Below, one piece after another: positions 25,613 through 34,403 of a stretch of 64,000 nt of DNA. This DNA comes from Porphyromonas canoris (GTDB lineage: Bacteria > Bacteroidota > Bacteroidia > Bacteroidales > Porphyromonadaceae). A program made the translations under genes and the position numbers. Position 1 is the first letter of the stretch. Each line of letters opens with the position of its first letter. The DNA lies in assembly GCF_000769115.1 (NCBI RefSeq), contig NZ_JQZV01000013.1, positions 684,832 through 748,831 of the forward strand, given 5' to 3'. The notes under the pieces are model-generated. The model had not been told where the DNA came from and ran no database searches. It was given only the letters and a program-made list of their open reading frames with translations.

Positions 25613-25710
25613 AAAAAGAAGAAACCAAGACTTGATTTGCAGAAATCACGCCTCGACTCTTTAGGATCAATGCTTGCAAACTGCAAATCAGGTCTTGGTT
25701 TCTTCTTTTT
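25613..25710. terminator. Long 30-bp inverted repeat downstream of ettA
   Basis: Arms 25613-25642 and 25681-25710 are complementary over 30 bases with a single mismatch, enclosing a 38-base loop. The arms start with A5 and end with T5, so it can act as a bidirectional terminator. The stem is far longer than normal terminators, so it may instead be a miniature repeat or encode a structured RNA. It lies in the 404-base gap between ettA and rpmE2. Confidence 0.8.
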
Positions 25711-25802
25711 ATCACGTTCGGCAAAAATTCCTAACACTATAAACCGATCTTCTAAACCCTATTATTCCGATTTTTTACCACTGTGAACTGTTCACAGAGA
25801 TG

Positions 25803-25834
25803 TTTGCATATTAGAAAGAAAATTGATAACTTTG
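25803..25834 (+). promoter_or_regulatory. Promoter of rpmE2 (-33/-7)
   Basis: TTTG at 25803-25806 and TAACTTTG at 25827-25834 match the Bacteroidetes -33 and -7 consensus with 20-base spacing. The start codon is at 25892, leaving a leader of about 45-50 bases. Confidence 0.7.
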
Positions 25835-25891
25835 CGGTCGCATCCGGTTACCATCCAATAGACTGAATAATAATAACAAAAGCATATAGCG

Positions 25892-26143
25892 ATGAAAAAA
25901 GAGATCCATCCAGAAAACTACCGCTTGGTAGCGTTCAAAGATATGTCTAACGAGGAGGTATTTATCACTCGTTCAACAGTAGCAACAAAGGAGACTATCG
26001 AGATTGACGGAGTAGAATATCCTCTACTTAAGATAGAAATCTCCAGTTCTTCTCACCCATTCTACACAGGTAAAGCTAAGCTTGTGGACACTGCGGGTAG
26101 AGTAGATAAGTTCATGAGCCGTTACGGTAAGAGAGGGAAATAA
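25892..26143 (+). CDS. rpmE2: Ribosomal protein bL31, type B (zinc-independent)
   Basis: An 83-residue ribosomal protein. [19 protein letters not shown] and the [28 protein letters not shown] segment (shown here in family form) identify L31. No CxxC zinc ribbon is present, which defines the type B form. It has its own promoter and terminator and stands alone. Confidence 0.96.
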   Translation: MKKEIHPENYRLVAFKDMSNEEVFITRSTVATKETIEIDGVEYPLLKIEISSSSHPFYTGKAKLVDTAGRVDKFMSRYGKRGK

Positions 26144-26190
26144 GCCCGATAGAAAAGCCGTAAAGAGACTATCAATAAAGAAATAAAAGT

Positions 26191-26237
26191 CTCGGTAAGA
26201 GGATGTTTTCTGTCATCCCCTTGCCGAGATTTCTTTT
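26191..26237 (+). terminator. Terminator after rpmE2
   Basis: A 15-bp stem with G-U pairs (26191-26205 with 26214-26228) is followed by a T-rich tract, 48 bases after the rpmE2 stop. Confidence 0.8.
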
Positions 26238-26258
26238 TATACCGTTACGTTTATCCCT

Positions 26259-27665
26259 ATGAATACGATTTGCGCACTTGCCACACCGATGGGCGTCTCC
26301 GCCATAGGCGTTGTCAAAATGTCGGGAACGGAGGCTTTGGAGATTGCAGACAGATGCTTCACTCCCGCCAAAGGTGTATCTAAGGTTGCCGAAGCAGAAG
26401 GATACAGACTGCTCTACGGCTGGTGGAAGCATCCGGGAACGGGCGAGACCATAGACGATGTGGTACTCTCCGTGTTTCGTGCGCCTCACTCTTACACAGG
26501 GGACGATGTAGTGGAGATAGCCTGTCACGGCTCTACATTCATATTGCAAGAGGTCATCCAATCGCTGCTCGTGGCGGGCTGTCGTATGGCAGCTCCAGGA
26601 GAGTTTACGCAGAGAGCTTTTGCGGCAGGGAAGATGGACTTGAGTCAGGCAGAAGCAGTGGCAGATCTCATCTCTTCACGTACACGCTCTTCCGCCCGTA
26701 TGGCTCTGACGCAGATGAGGGGTGGATTTCGTAAGAAGATAGAGGCAACGAGGGAAACTCTTCTTCACTTCTGTGCTTTGATGGAGTTGGAGCTCGACTT
26801 CCCAGAAGAAGATGTGGAGTTTGCAGATAGATCCGAATTGATAGCTCTTTGTTCACAACAGCGTGCCGACCTTCAACGGCTTGCCGACAGCTTTTCTCGT
26901 GGAGCAGTGCTGAAGAGCGGTATCCCGGTAGCCATCGTAGGCTCTACAAATGCTGGAAAGTCTTCTCTTCTCAATCTGATTTTGGGCGAAGACAAAGCCA
27001 TAGTTACCGATATTCACGGCACTACAAGAGATACCATAGAAGATACGGTAATACTGGACGGAAAAGAGTTTCGTCTGATAGATACTGCCGGTATAAGGGA
27101 AACAACAGATACGGTAGAGGAGATCGGCATCCAACGATCTTTTGCCGCAATGCAGCGGGCAGAGCTGATACTCTGGGTGATAGACGGCACTAAAGATGAT
27201 AATGTAATAAAAGGGGAGTATGCCCAACTCTCCGAACATTGGCAGGATAAGCGTGTGATAGCTCTCCTAAACAAGTGCGATCTCTTCACGGAAGCCGAAG
27301 GAGACGCCAAACGCTCCTTGCTGAACACTCTTTCTAACGGTTCTTTCTCGGTTCTTACCATATCTGCACGCCATTTTACACATGCAGACGACATCACCTT
27401 TCTCCTTGTATCTTCTTATAATGAAATGTATGGTGAGGCAGAAAGTGAGGATCTCATCGTCTACAATGCCCGTCATTTCGAGGCTCTATCCAATGCCGTC
27501 TCTGCTCTGGATCGTGTCCTGCTCGGCTTGGAGTCCGGAATATCGGGCGAACTCGTCAGCATGGACCTCCGAGATGCTCTCCGACACTTGGCTGAAATTA
27601 CCGGAGAAATCTCCTCTTCCGACATCCTCCATCATGTTTTTAAGAACTTTTGTATTGGCAAGTAA
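26259..27665 (+). CDS. mnmE: tRNA modification GTPase MnmE (TrmE)
   Basis: A 468-residue GTPase that with MnmG modifies U34 of certain tRNAs. The N-terminal tetrahydrofolate-binding domain begins ICALATPMGVSAIGVVKMSG. The G domain has G1 GSTNAGKSS, G2 TTRDT, G3 DTAG and G4 NKCD. The C-terminal catalytic cysteine motif FCIGK ends the protein exactly as expected. Length is normal. It is the last core gene before the accessory island. Confidence 0.97.
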   Translation: MNTICALATPMGVSAIGVVKMSGTEALEIADRCFTPAKGVSKVAEAEGYRLLYGWWKHPGTGETIDDVVLSVFRAPHSYTGDDVVEIACHGSTFILQEVIQSLLVAGCRMAAPGEFTQRAFAAGKMDLSQAEAVADLISSRTRSSARMALTQMRGGFRKKIEATRETLLHFCALMELELDFPEEDVEFADRSELIALCSQQRADLQRLADSFSRGAVLKSGIPVAIVGSTNAGKSSLLNLILGEDKAIVTDIHGTTRDTIEDTVILDGKEFRLIDTAGIRETTDTVEEIGIQRSFAAMQRAELILWVIDGTKDDNVIKGEYAQLSEHWQDKRVIALLNKCDLFTEAEGDAKRSLLNTLSNGSFSVLTISARHFTHADDITFLLVSSYNEMYGEAESEDLIVYNARHFEALSNAVSALDRVLLGLESGISGELVSMDLRDALRHLAEITGEISSSDILHHVFKNFCIGK

Positions 27666-27677
27666 GATAACTTAAAC

Positions 27678-27685
27678 TATCTTTG
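27678..27685 (+). promoter_or_regulatory. -7 box for the AAA ATPase/Toprim pair
   Basis: TATCTTTG fits TAnnTTTG and lies 40 bases upstream of the ATG at 27725. Because it overlaps an in-frame alternative start at 27683, it supports the later start. Confidence 0.45.
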
Positions 27686-27724
27686 ATTAGTAATTTTATA
27701 AACTACACGGTAATACGGACTTTT

Positions 27725-28744
27725 ATGAACTACCCAATCAGCAGTATAGAAATAAATGGATTTAGAGGGGTTGAAAAATTCAAAATAGAGAAGTTCTCGA
27801 GAATCAATGTATTCCTCGGTAAAAACAATGTAGGAAAAACAAGTATTCTTGAAGCCATATTTCTTCTCACAGGAATGTCTAATCCGATACTGCCAAATTT
27901 AGTGAATGCCATTAGAGAGGGAGGGGTACCATCTATGGAAGATTTAGGTTGGCTATTTTACAACGGAAAAACAGACCGTCCAATATCTATCTTGGATGGA
28001 GTTTCTCGTGCTGTTCAAATTAACCCAATTTTAGGGCTTGAAAAAGGAGATGGCTCAACTCCAATATACTCTGTATCAGGACTAAAAATCAAAGGTTTAA
28101 AATTAAACTTTAGTTATAGAGGAATAGAATACGAAGAGAGCTTTTATACAGGAGAAGAAGAACTAACACATAAGAAGAGTAGTTATCAAGAAAAAATTCG
28201 CTCATGTTTTCTTCCTTCTAACAACATAAGAGCCAACCTATCTTCAAATATTGAAGAGATTATTCAAAAAAATAAGAAAAATCGGTTGGTTGATATAATC
28301 AAATCATTCAACGGAGAGGTCGTTAATATTGAATTTATAAATGACAGAGTTTTTGTGCAGTTATCAGACATAGATAAACTCATCCCAATATCTTTTATTG
28401 GAGATGGTCTTCAACATTTTATCGGAATTTGTGCTGCTGTAATTAACCCCGAAAATAAGGTTGTGCTGATTGATGAGATTGATAATGGACTACATTATAC
28501 TGTTCTTAAACAGCTGTGGAAAAGCCTCATTGAACTTTCTATTGAAAATGATACCCAACTCTTTATTACTACCCATAATGAAGAAGTTTTGAGAACTCTT
28601 GCTATGGTATTGGAAGAAGACAATGATGCTATTGACTTAAGTGTTTTCAGTATCCAAATGACCGAGAGGGCAGGACTCAAAGCTTATAAGTATCCACCTC
28701 AAGCACTACGAGGTGCGATTGAAAAAGGAATCGAAATCAGATAA
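27725..28744 (+). CDS. AAA (OLD/AAA_15-type) ATPase, putative defence protein
   Basis: A 339-residue ABC-like AAA ATPase of the OLD/RecF/AAA_15 group. Walker A is GKNNVGKTS near the N-terminus after ISSIEINGFRGVEKF, a signature-like segment reads FIGDGLQHFIGI, Walker B is VVLIDEIDNGLHY and the switch histidine lies in FITTHNEEVL. It lacks a fused Toprim domain; that function is supplied by the next gene 14 bases downstream. Such two-gene ATPase plus Toprim-like units resemble split OLD nucleases and the AriA/AriB pair of PARIS anti-phage systems. The assignment to a named system is not possible by eye. Confidence 0.8.
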   Translation: MNYPISSIEINGFRGVEKFKIEKFSRINVFLGKNNVGKTSILEAIFLLTGMSNPILPNLVNAIREGGVPSMEDLGWLFYNGKTDRPISILDGVSRAVQINPILGLEKGDGSTPIYSVSGLKIKGLKLNFSYRGIEYEESFYTGEEELTHKKSSYQEKIRSCFLPSNNIRANLSSNIEEIIQKNKKNRLVDIIKSFNGEVVNIEFINDRVFVQLSDIDKLIPISFIGDGLQHFIGICAAVINPENKVVLIDEIDNGLHYTVLKQLWKSLIELSIENDTQLFITTHNEEVLRTLAMVLEEDNDAIDLSVFSIQMTERAGLKAYKYPPQALRGAIEKGIEIR

Positions 28745-28758
28745 CCATAAAAATAAGG

Positions 28759-29394
28759 ATGAAGGATTTCAAGATATTTGTTGAGGGGATTGCTGACACA
28801 ACTTTTATCAGACAGTATATTGCTTTTGTCAAGGGTGTAACTATCGGAGAAGTTTCTGAAAAGAATATCATACAATGTGGAGGAAAAACGAATCTTTGGT
28901 CAGCAGACGATGTTAAAAATAAACTTAATCAGGCTATTGATAACGGTGTTGAACCTCTCATAATTTTTGATGCAGATATTTCAGTTCAAAATACACGACA
29001 AGAAATTAATCAGGAATTAGCAAATATAGGGATTCAGTCGAACCAATATCATTTATTTCTTTTCCCGAACGATCAAGATGCTGGAGATTTAGAAGTTTTA
29101 TTAGAGCGTATTATTCCCAAAGAGAATCAACCAATACTTGACTGTTGGAACGAGTACGAAGATAGGTTACGAACCTATGCTACACCATTAGTTCGTCCTT
29201 GCCCTTTATCTCCACTAACAACTCCGGCTCGTAAAACCAAAATTTACGGATATTTAGAGGTCCTATTAGGAGAGTCGAAATCCGAAAAGAAGAAAATAAA
29301 AGAAGCGAATAGAAATTACAATAATGAACAACACTGGGACTTGGGGTCTCCCTCTTTAGATTCTCTAGGGAGGTTTCTAAGTGCACATCTATAG
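28759..29394 (+). CDS. Toprim-like protein (DUF3226-type), partner of the AAA ATPase
   Basis: A 211-residue protein with Toprim hallmarks: the glutamate in FKIFVEGIADTTFI and the aspartate pair in LIIFDADISVQ, followed by an acidic segment DQDAGDLEVLLERI. This matches DUF3226/OLD-type Toprim proteins. It probably supplies nuclease or effector activity controlled by the upstream ATPase. The pair lies directly after mnmE, at the left border of the accessory island, and both genes are AT-rich compared with mnmE. Confidence 0.75.
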   Translation: MKDFKIFVEGIADTTFIRQYIAFVKGVTIGEVSEKNIIQCGGKTNLWSADDVKNKLNQAIDNGVEPLIIFDADISVQNTRQEINQELANIGIQSNQYHLFLFPNDQDAGDLEVLLERIIPKENQPILDCWNEYEDRLRTYATPLVRPCPLSPLTTPARKTKIYGYLEVLLGESKSEKKKIKEANRNYNNEQHWDLGSPSLDSLGRFLSAHL

Positions 29395-30118
29395 TATTAG
29401 GGTCACATATCCCCCAAAAGAAGTAGCCCTTACTATTTCTGCAACTATAAAAAATCCTTAATTGTTGTTATCTCCAGAGGATTTAGGATTACTATCATTG
29501 GTTTTGGTTTTATTGACGCTCTTAAATTTAGTTTTACAGAAGATTTCTACCCAATGCTATTCTCATAGATGTAACAACAAAAACTTTGGTACGGGCTTAG
29601 CTCTCAATATATTCTCACAAATATTATTACCAATCCGGCAATATGGGGAGCTCTTTAACTTGGCTTATTTTGAAGTGGTAGCGGTATAATCGGAGCCCGG
29701 ATTATACCGTTACTGCTTTATACTGAAACTTCTTCTTTTGCTCATTCTTGTATCTTATTTGTGCTGGACTCTGTTTGCCATCCCAACACCTGCCTAGATG
29801 TATGACAAGATATTGGACAAATAAAACACGGAACGATATTGATAGACAGGACAAAATAAAAGTACAGCGAAATGAAAGCAAGCAAAATTTTAATTATGAA
29901 TTATTTTTTTAAGAAAAGAGATGGTTTAAGCTTTCTTTTGAGTATTTTTGCATAGAGGACTTGAATAAAGCATTTTATGTATTTTTCTGTAATGTATTTT
30001 TGTAATAACAGTCTCCATATTTTTATCAAACTTTCTATAGATACCCAAACATTTCTATTTTCAAATGTACATGTTTGGAATCTTAACAATCAAAATTAAA
30101 TGATTAACTTATACTTCC
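29395..30118. other. Non-coding AT-rich gap
   Basis: No credible gene is seen. One clear structure is present: a 14-bp inverted repeat with one mismatch (29678-29691 with 29700-29713, eight-base GC-rich loop). It could be a terminator or a small palindromic element. The right half (29880-30110) is strongly AT-rich and probably contains the promoter of the lipoprotein gene. Confidence 0.5.
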
Positions 30119-30649
30119 ATGAATAATTACATTAACTTAATTAAGTCGGCTATCAAAATTAACTACTTGTCTATAGTTGTGGCATTTTTATTGATTTTTC
30201 CTTTGTGTGGCTGCCATAAAAATCAGAAAGATGAGCTAGTTCCACAAGGTTATCGCTGTATTTTTGAGGTTTGGACAGACTGCCCGGCTGACATACATTT
30301 TTGGAATTGTAGCTGGCATGGAAATTTAATGCAAGATGGTAACTCAATTCCAAGCCATCCTTTAGTAACTCTTATGAGGGATATTGGAAGATTCTCTATA
30401 GAAAATAAATACTATAGAACTGAGTTTGTCACAACAAAGCAAGGATTACTTACTCTGAACTTCTGGATTCTTCGTACCGAAAAGTCGGGTAGAGAAACGT
30501 TCGGATTCAATTATAGAGCTCGTTATTTTCTGGGGGATAAACTCGTTAAGGATGACAAATGCTTTGACAATTATGTTACCCGATTGGGGCTGTCCCTCGG
30601 CTGTCAAGTGTACTCTCCTTATGATTTTTCGGGGAAACAAGACAAGTAA
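30119..30649 (+). CDS. Hypothetical lipoprotein
   Basis: A 176-residue protein of unknown family. A hydrophobic segment (about 19-35) ends in the lipobox LCGC, so Cys38 or so is probably lipidated. The mature part starts DELVPQGYRCIFEVW and is rich in aromatics and beta-prone stretches with several cysteines. Nothing in it suggests a function. It is AT-rich, isolated between two gaps and followed by a clear hairpin terminator. Confidence 0.7.
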   Translation: MNNYINLIKSAIKINYLSIVVAFLLIFPLCGCHKNQKDELVPQGYRCIFEVWTDCPADIHFWNCSWHGNLMQDGNSIPSHPLVTLMRDIGRFSIENKYYRTEFVTTKQGLLTLNFWILRTEKSGRETFGFNYRARYFLGDKLVKDDKCFDNYVTRLGLSLGCQVYSPYDFSGKQDK

Positions 30650-30742
30650 ATTGAGAGTGGAAGGAAAGTCATTACACTTTATCAATATATTAAGAGATAA
30701 AACGTAGCATAGAATTCTTAAAATCAGATACCAATAATAAAG

Positions 30743-30785
30743 ATGCGGCTACTATAGGGAATACCCCATAGTAGTCGCATTTGTT
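30743..30785 (+). terminator. Terminator-like hairpin after the lipoprotein gene
   Basis: A 13-bp stem with one mismatch (30743-30755 with 30768-30780) is followed by TTGTT. It lies about 95 bases downstream of the lipoprotein stop. Confidence 0.65.
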
Positions 30786-30856
30786 CATTGTAATAACTGA
30801 GTCTCTTTTTTCCAAGAACTTCTATCTCTGTATATCTACTTAGAGGACACTTGTAG

Positions 30857-31878
30857 AAGGATAAACTCTCAGCTTGGTTAGCTTTTCTCAAATGTCCTCG
30901 ATGCTTCGCTCGCTATATTGACACAGAGGGTAAAATAGAGTTTCTTGATAATGTGGAGCGGTGCGACTATGAGTAGAGGTGTGGCTATCACTTCATACCC
31001 AAGGCTTATTTCGCAGAACACCCAACAATGAAGGAAGAGCTGCATTCAACCTCTGAGGTTATTCACAAACCTGTCGTTCCGGCTCCGTCCTCTTTTATTG
31101 ATAGAGAAATGATGGAGAAGACCCTAAAGGGGTACGAACTCAATAATCTTTATCTCTTTTTCTGTGGACGTCTCGGAACGGAAAACGCATTACAACTTAT
31201 GCGACATTACCATGTCGGCACTTCCGGGCATTGGGCAGGAGCAACGGTCTTTTGGCAAATAGACACCCAAGGACAAGTGAGAGCTGGTAAGATTATGCTT
31301 TACGATCCCGAAACAGGTAAGAGGATAAAGAAGCCGTTCAATCATATTACGTGGGTACATAGTCTGCTCAATCGCCCGAACTACAACCTGCGTCAATGTC
31401 TTTTCGGGGAGCATCTTTTGTCGCAAGAGACTCAAAAACCGGTGGCTTTGGTCGAGAGTGAGAAGACGGCTCTCATTGCCTCGCACTACCTACCCCAATA
31501 TCTTTGGCCGGCTACCGGAGGAAAACATGGATATTTCAAAAGTAGCAGCCCACTCCTCTCTTGGGCAGGAACGTTATTCTTTTTCCAGATCTCGGTGCGA
31601 CTGCATACCGGCAAGAAAAAATGTTGATGATGCAATCCATGGGAACAGAGGTTCAACTCTTCGATTATTTGGAGAGGCATGCTCCTTCCAAAGACCAACA
31701 TGAAGGGTACGATATAGCCGATTATCTCCTTCAGATCAAAACCAAAGAATCGGTGCTGAGCGAGTTGATCCAGCACAATCCGGCACTTAAACTTTTGGTA
31801 GAGAAACTTGAACTTCGAGTGGTCAAAGAGACCATCTCAACCAAGCCTCTTCTCCGAAAGAGAGGACTTCGTAGATAA
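30857..31878 (+). pseudogene. Degraded DUF6371-type zinc-ribbon/Toprim mobile element protein
   Basis: Reading through gives a zinc-ribbon start (KCPRCFARYIDTEG, then RCDYE-stop-RCGYHFIPKAYF). An in-frame TAG interrupts the second Cys pair near 30969. The frame continues from about 31028 with the central region (LYLFFCGRLG, VALVESEKTALIAS) and then shifts by one near 31550-31565; the rest is in another frame (RNVILFPDLGATAYRQEK, YDIADYLL). The Toprim-like glutamate in VESEKTA and the aspartate in FPDLG end up in different frames. One stop and one frameshift make this a pseudogene. Intact homologues sit next to mobilisation genes in Bacteroides elements. Confidence 0.75.
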
Positions 31879-31986
31879 TGGAAGCAAGTTTGTGTTTTGG
31901 GTTACCCCAAACCTCCCCAACGCCCACCTCTCAGGGCGAAACAATCCCGATGGTCTCATCAATAAAACAAAAGAACGGTACAGCAA

Positions 31987-32136
31987 ATGAAGGAAATCCG
32001 CCTCCTCTCAGGCATGGCGAACAACATCAACCAGATTGCTCATCGCCTAAATACGTTCGGGGCATCCACTGTACCGACTGAACTAAGAATGTTGAAACTC
32101 TTGGTCGATGAACAACTCAAAAACTTGAAAAGATGA
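31987..32136 (+). pseudogene. Remnant of a MobC-like gene
   Basis: A 49-codon frame ends with MANNINQIAHRLNTFG and a charged helix, the usual C-terminal part of MobC proteins (NNINQIA..). The N-terminal ribbon-helix-helix part is missing or out of frame. Its TGA overlaps the ATG of the relaxase remnant, preserving the original mobC-mobA coupling. Confidence 0.65.
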
Positions 32137-32428
32137 TAGCCAAGATAATCAAAGGGACATCCTTCTCTGGAGTACTCGCTTATATCCTTGGTAAGCAAGA
32201 AGGTAAAGCCCGAATCCTTTATGCCGAGGGCGTGAGAGCTAATGCTCAATTTCTCTGCCTGCGCTACCAAAAGAGGATGGTTTTATCGAAGAATTGAGCG
32301 AAGCCATAGAAAAGCTTGGAGAGAACCTATTCGACAGCAATGCGCCTGCCGTAGATGTTGCCGAACTCGTATTCCAACGTAAACTCAGAAATCAAGCTAA
32401 TAAGAAACTAAAACGTAGAAGATTATGA
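32133..32428 (+). pseudogene. Relaxase remnant with large internal deletion
   Basis: The 5' part encodes a typical relaxase start (MIAKIIKGTSFSGVLAYILG). After about 45 codons it joins, with a change of frame near 32262, to a tail ending FQRKLRNQANKKLKRRRL. That tail matches the tail of the intact relaxase at 14288-15280 (FQRRLRHEANKKKKRG). The HxH catalytic region is entirely gone, so the gene cannot be functional. Confidence 0.75.
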
Positions 32429-33120
32429 ACGACCAAATCAATGTCCTCCTCGAAGTATTGGAGGAAATCAAGCAACAGAATCGAGAACTCAAAGCGAGCA
32501 TCTTCAATTTACCACAACCAACAGAGTCACAAGGTGAAATCGAGAATAGGAAAAATCTCGCAGGAATCGCCAAGATTTTAGAGGAACAACTGGAGTTTCA
32601 TCGTCAATTTAGAGAGGAACTTTGTCAAGTGATTGCTAAACTTGGAGAGCGCATCCACGAAATGAAGTCAGGCATTGCCGAGGTACGGATAAGTCAAGAC
32701 GAAGCGACCGACAAACTCTTGACAGAACTTCAAACCAAACAAACCACACCTGAGATAAAGCTCTCCAAATACTACCTTTTCGATGTCAAACGCTGGGCAG
32801 AATGGCTCATATGGGGAGTGATGGTTGCTGTCCTTGCCTGCGTCATCGGTTGGGCAGCACATCTCTACGGTGTCAATCAAGCCCTTGATAGTCATGCTCT
32901 CCGTTATCGTATCCTACGAATGGAGCTCGGCTATACACAGCCAAACATCGCCAGCCTTGATAGCCTTTTCTCCTCCGAAGACTCAGACGACAGCATCCGC
33001 AAGCTCCGCTCTCGCGTCACGAACTACGAACTCGCCATCGAATGCCAAGCCGAGCTACACCTCCAGCAGCAACGTCTCACCCAAGAACAAGAAGCCCTTA
33101 CTCAACAACTCCAGCAGTAA
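32425..33120 (+). CDS. Coiled-coil, single-pass membrane protein of mobilisation locus
   Basis: A 231-residue protein with a long N-terminal coiled coil (about 1-105), one membrane segment (about 131-151, WLIWGVMVAVLACVIGWAAH) and a Gln-rich C-terminal coiled coil. Proteins of this plan commonly follow relaxase genes in Bacteroidetes mobilizable elements; their function is unknown. The ATG overlaps the relaxase remnant stop. Unlike its neighbours the frame is intact. Confidence 0.7.
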   Translation: MNDQINVLLEVLEEIKQQNRELKASIFNLPQPTESQGEIENRKNLAGIAKILEEQLEFHRQFREELCQVIAKLGERIHEMKSGIAEVRISQDEATDKLLTELQTKQTTPEIKLSKYYLFDVKRWAEWLIWGVMVAVLACVIGWAAHLYGVNQALDSHALRYRILRMELGYTQPNIASLDSLFSSEDSDDSIRKLRSRVTNYELAIECQAELHLQQQRLTQEQEALTQQLQQ

Positions 33121-33130
33121 TAAGAAGTCG

Positions 33131-33172
33131 CCTAACAGCATCTTAGAGAATGCTGTTAGGTGCAATCGTTTT
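33131..33172 (+). terminator. Terminator after the coiled-coil membrane protein
   Basis: A perfect 11-bp stem (33131-33141 with 33150-33160) precedes TCGTTTTTAT. It separates this gene from the convergent ADP-ribosylglycohydrolase-like gene. Confidence 0.8.
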
Positions 33173-33179
33173 TATAAAG

Positions 33180-34325
33180 CTAGTCTTTATACTGAGAATA
33201 AGCCGACATATTTAGACTGTCAAGAGATAGGGTCTCGATGAGAGCATGATAGGTCTTGTCCTCCTCATGCTGTGTGCAGTACTGTATTCGTGTGATGCGG
33301 TAAGTATGATCCTGCATCTCTTCTACTCTAAAGCGATTGAGTAGAAAGCCACTACGATAGACATAGTACCAACCATCGTCCCAATAAATGCCATAGCGAG
33401 CATCCCATCCAGTGTCGTGAGATAAGCGAATACGCTGATATTCCCTTTCACTTAGAGGTTTATGAGCTACGATATTAGGTAAATCAAACCATTGCCAAAC
33501 TTCAATATTCGTTAAAGCTCTATTCTTGGGGACGAAAGTTCGGAGAAGCTCTTTGTTCGACTCTATTAGCCCAAGCTCCACTCTATATAGTCCACTAAGT
33601 TCTTTGGGAAGAGATAGCATAAACTGAGTATCACTGCCTTTGCCATACTTCTCCTTGATAAATCCATACTCACAACTATACATTGCCTCAGCGATAGCTC
33701 CTGTCAAAGCTCCCAGGAGATGCTTGTCTCCATACGAACATCGCATAGCATTATGAAGGGCAGAAGTAAAGTCCCAGCTTTGTAGGAAGCATTGCCATGC
33801 ATGATGGGCATAACCCAGTAAACTTACTTTGCCCTGAGGTTTCCAGTTCTTGATATAATGAATATCCTCCATTGCTTCCTGCTTCGTTGCCCCCTGACGT
33901 AGTCGGTAGATGATCTCCGCAATCTGAGTGAGATAGTACTCTTCTTTGCCTCCGTGAAACCTTCTTGAGTAGGCTAAAGTTGTTTCTAGAGGAGCATCAC
34001 ACCAGCCTCCAACAATGGATACTGCAAGATGCATTACACTCTTCACCTCCTTAGGGATAACGGCTTGATGCCCTGCCTCCGTCCAGTCGTTGAAGTCTGG
34101 ACTGATATCTGTAATGCGATCTCGCTGTATTATCTCACGGATGTGTAGATAAAGGCTCTCCCATTCAACCTCGGATGATCCACGAAGCATCGGTTCCGTT
34201 AGACCAAGCACTGCAAGTCCAACCTCCGAAATGTTAGCCTTAGGAGCGATAAGCCTTTGATAAAAAAGGCTCTGATCACGCTCCCAAGTCCATGCTGCTA
34301 AGTCCCCTATAATTGCCCCTAACAT
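33180..34325 (-). CDS. Divergent ADP-ribosylglycohydrolase-family protein
   Basis: A 381-residue protein. The start MLGAIIGDLAAW and later VMHLAVSIVGGW, RLRQGATKQEAMEDI and HLLGALTGAIAEAMY follow the ADP-ribosylglycohydrolase (DraG/ARH) scaffold. The usual metal ligands are not evident: the canonical GGDSDT before the AITG-type helix reads SYGDKH, and the N-terminal TDDT element is not visible. About 130 extra C-terminal residues form a separate beta-rich region. The ATG at 34325 is chosen because GAIIGD normally starts these proteins. It could be a non-catalytic ADP-ribose binder. It lies beside the recombinase of the hsdS locus. Confidence 0.72.
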   Translation of the reverse strand: MLGAIIGDLAAWTWERDQSLFYQRLIAPKANISEVGLAVLGLTEPMLRGSSEVEWESLYLHIREIIQRDRITDISPDFNDWTEAGHQAVIPKEVKSVMHLAVSIVGGWCDAPLETTLAYSRRFHGGKEEYYLTQIAEIIYRLRQGATKQEAMEDIHYIKNWKPQGKVSLLGYAHHAWQCFLQSWDFTSALHNAMRCSYGDKHLLGALTGAIAEAMYSCEYGFIKEKYGKGSDTQFMLSLPKELSGLYRVELGLIESNKELLRTFVPKNRALTNIEVWQWFDLPNIVAHKPLSEREYQRIRLSHDTGWDARYGIYWDDGWYYVYRSGFLLNRFRVEEMQDHTYRITRIQYCTQHEEDKTYHALIETLSLDSLNMSAYSQYKD

Positions 34326-34403
34326 ATTCTTAATGACATATCTTGGACAAAGATAAGTATACTCTCTCAGAGTACTTAAATACACTCATGAAGCTGATGA
34401 TGC

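Noticed and set aside
29462-29689. 75-codon frame after the Toprim gene
   Set aside because: Starts with TTG, no recognisable features, and overlaps the 29678-29713 inverted repeat.
33180-34385. Longer start for the ADP-ribosylglycohydrolase-like gene
   Set aside because: The extra 20 residues precede the GAIIGD motif that normally starts the family.
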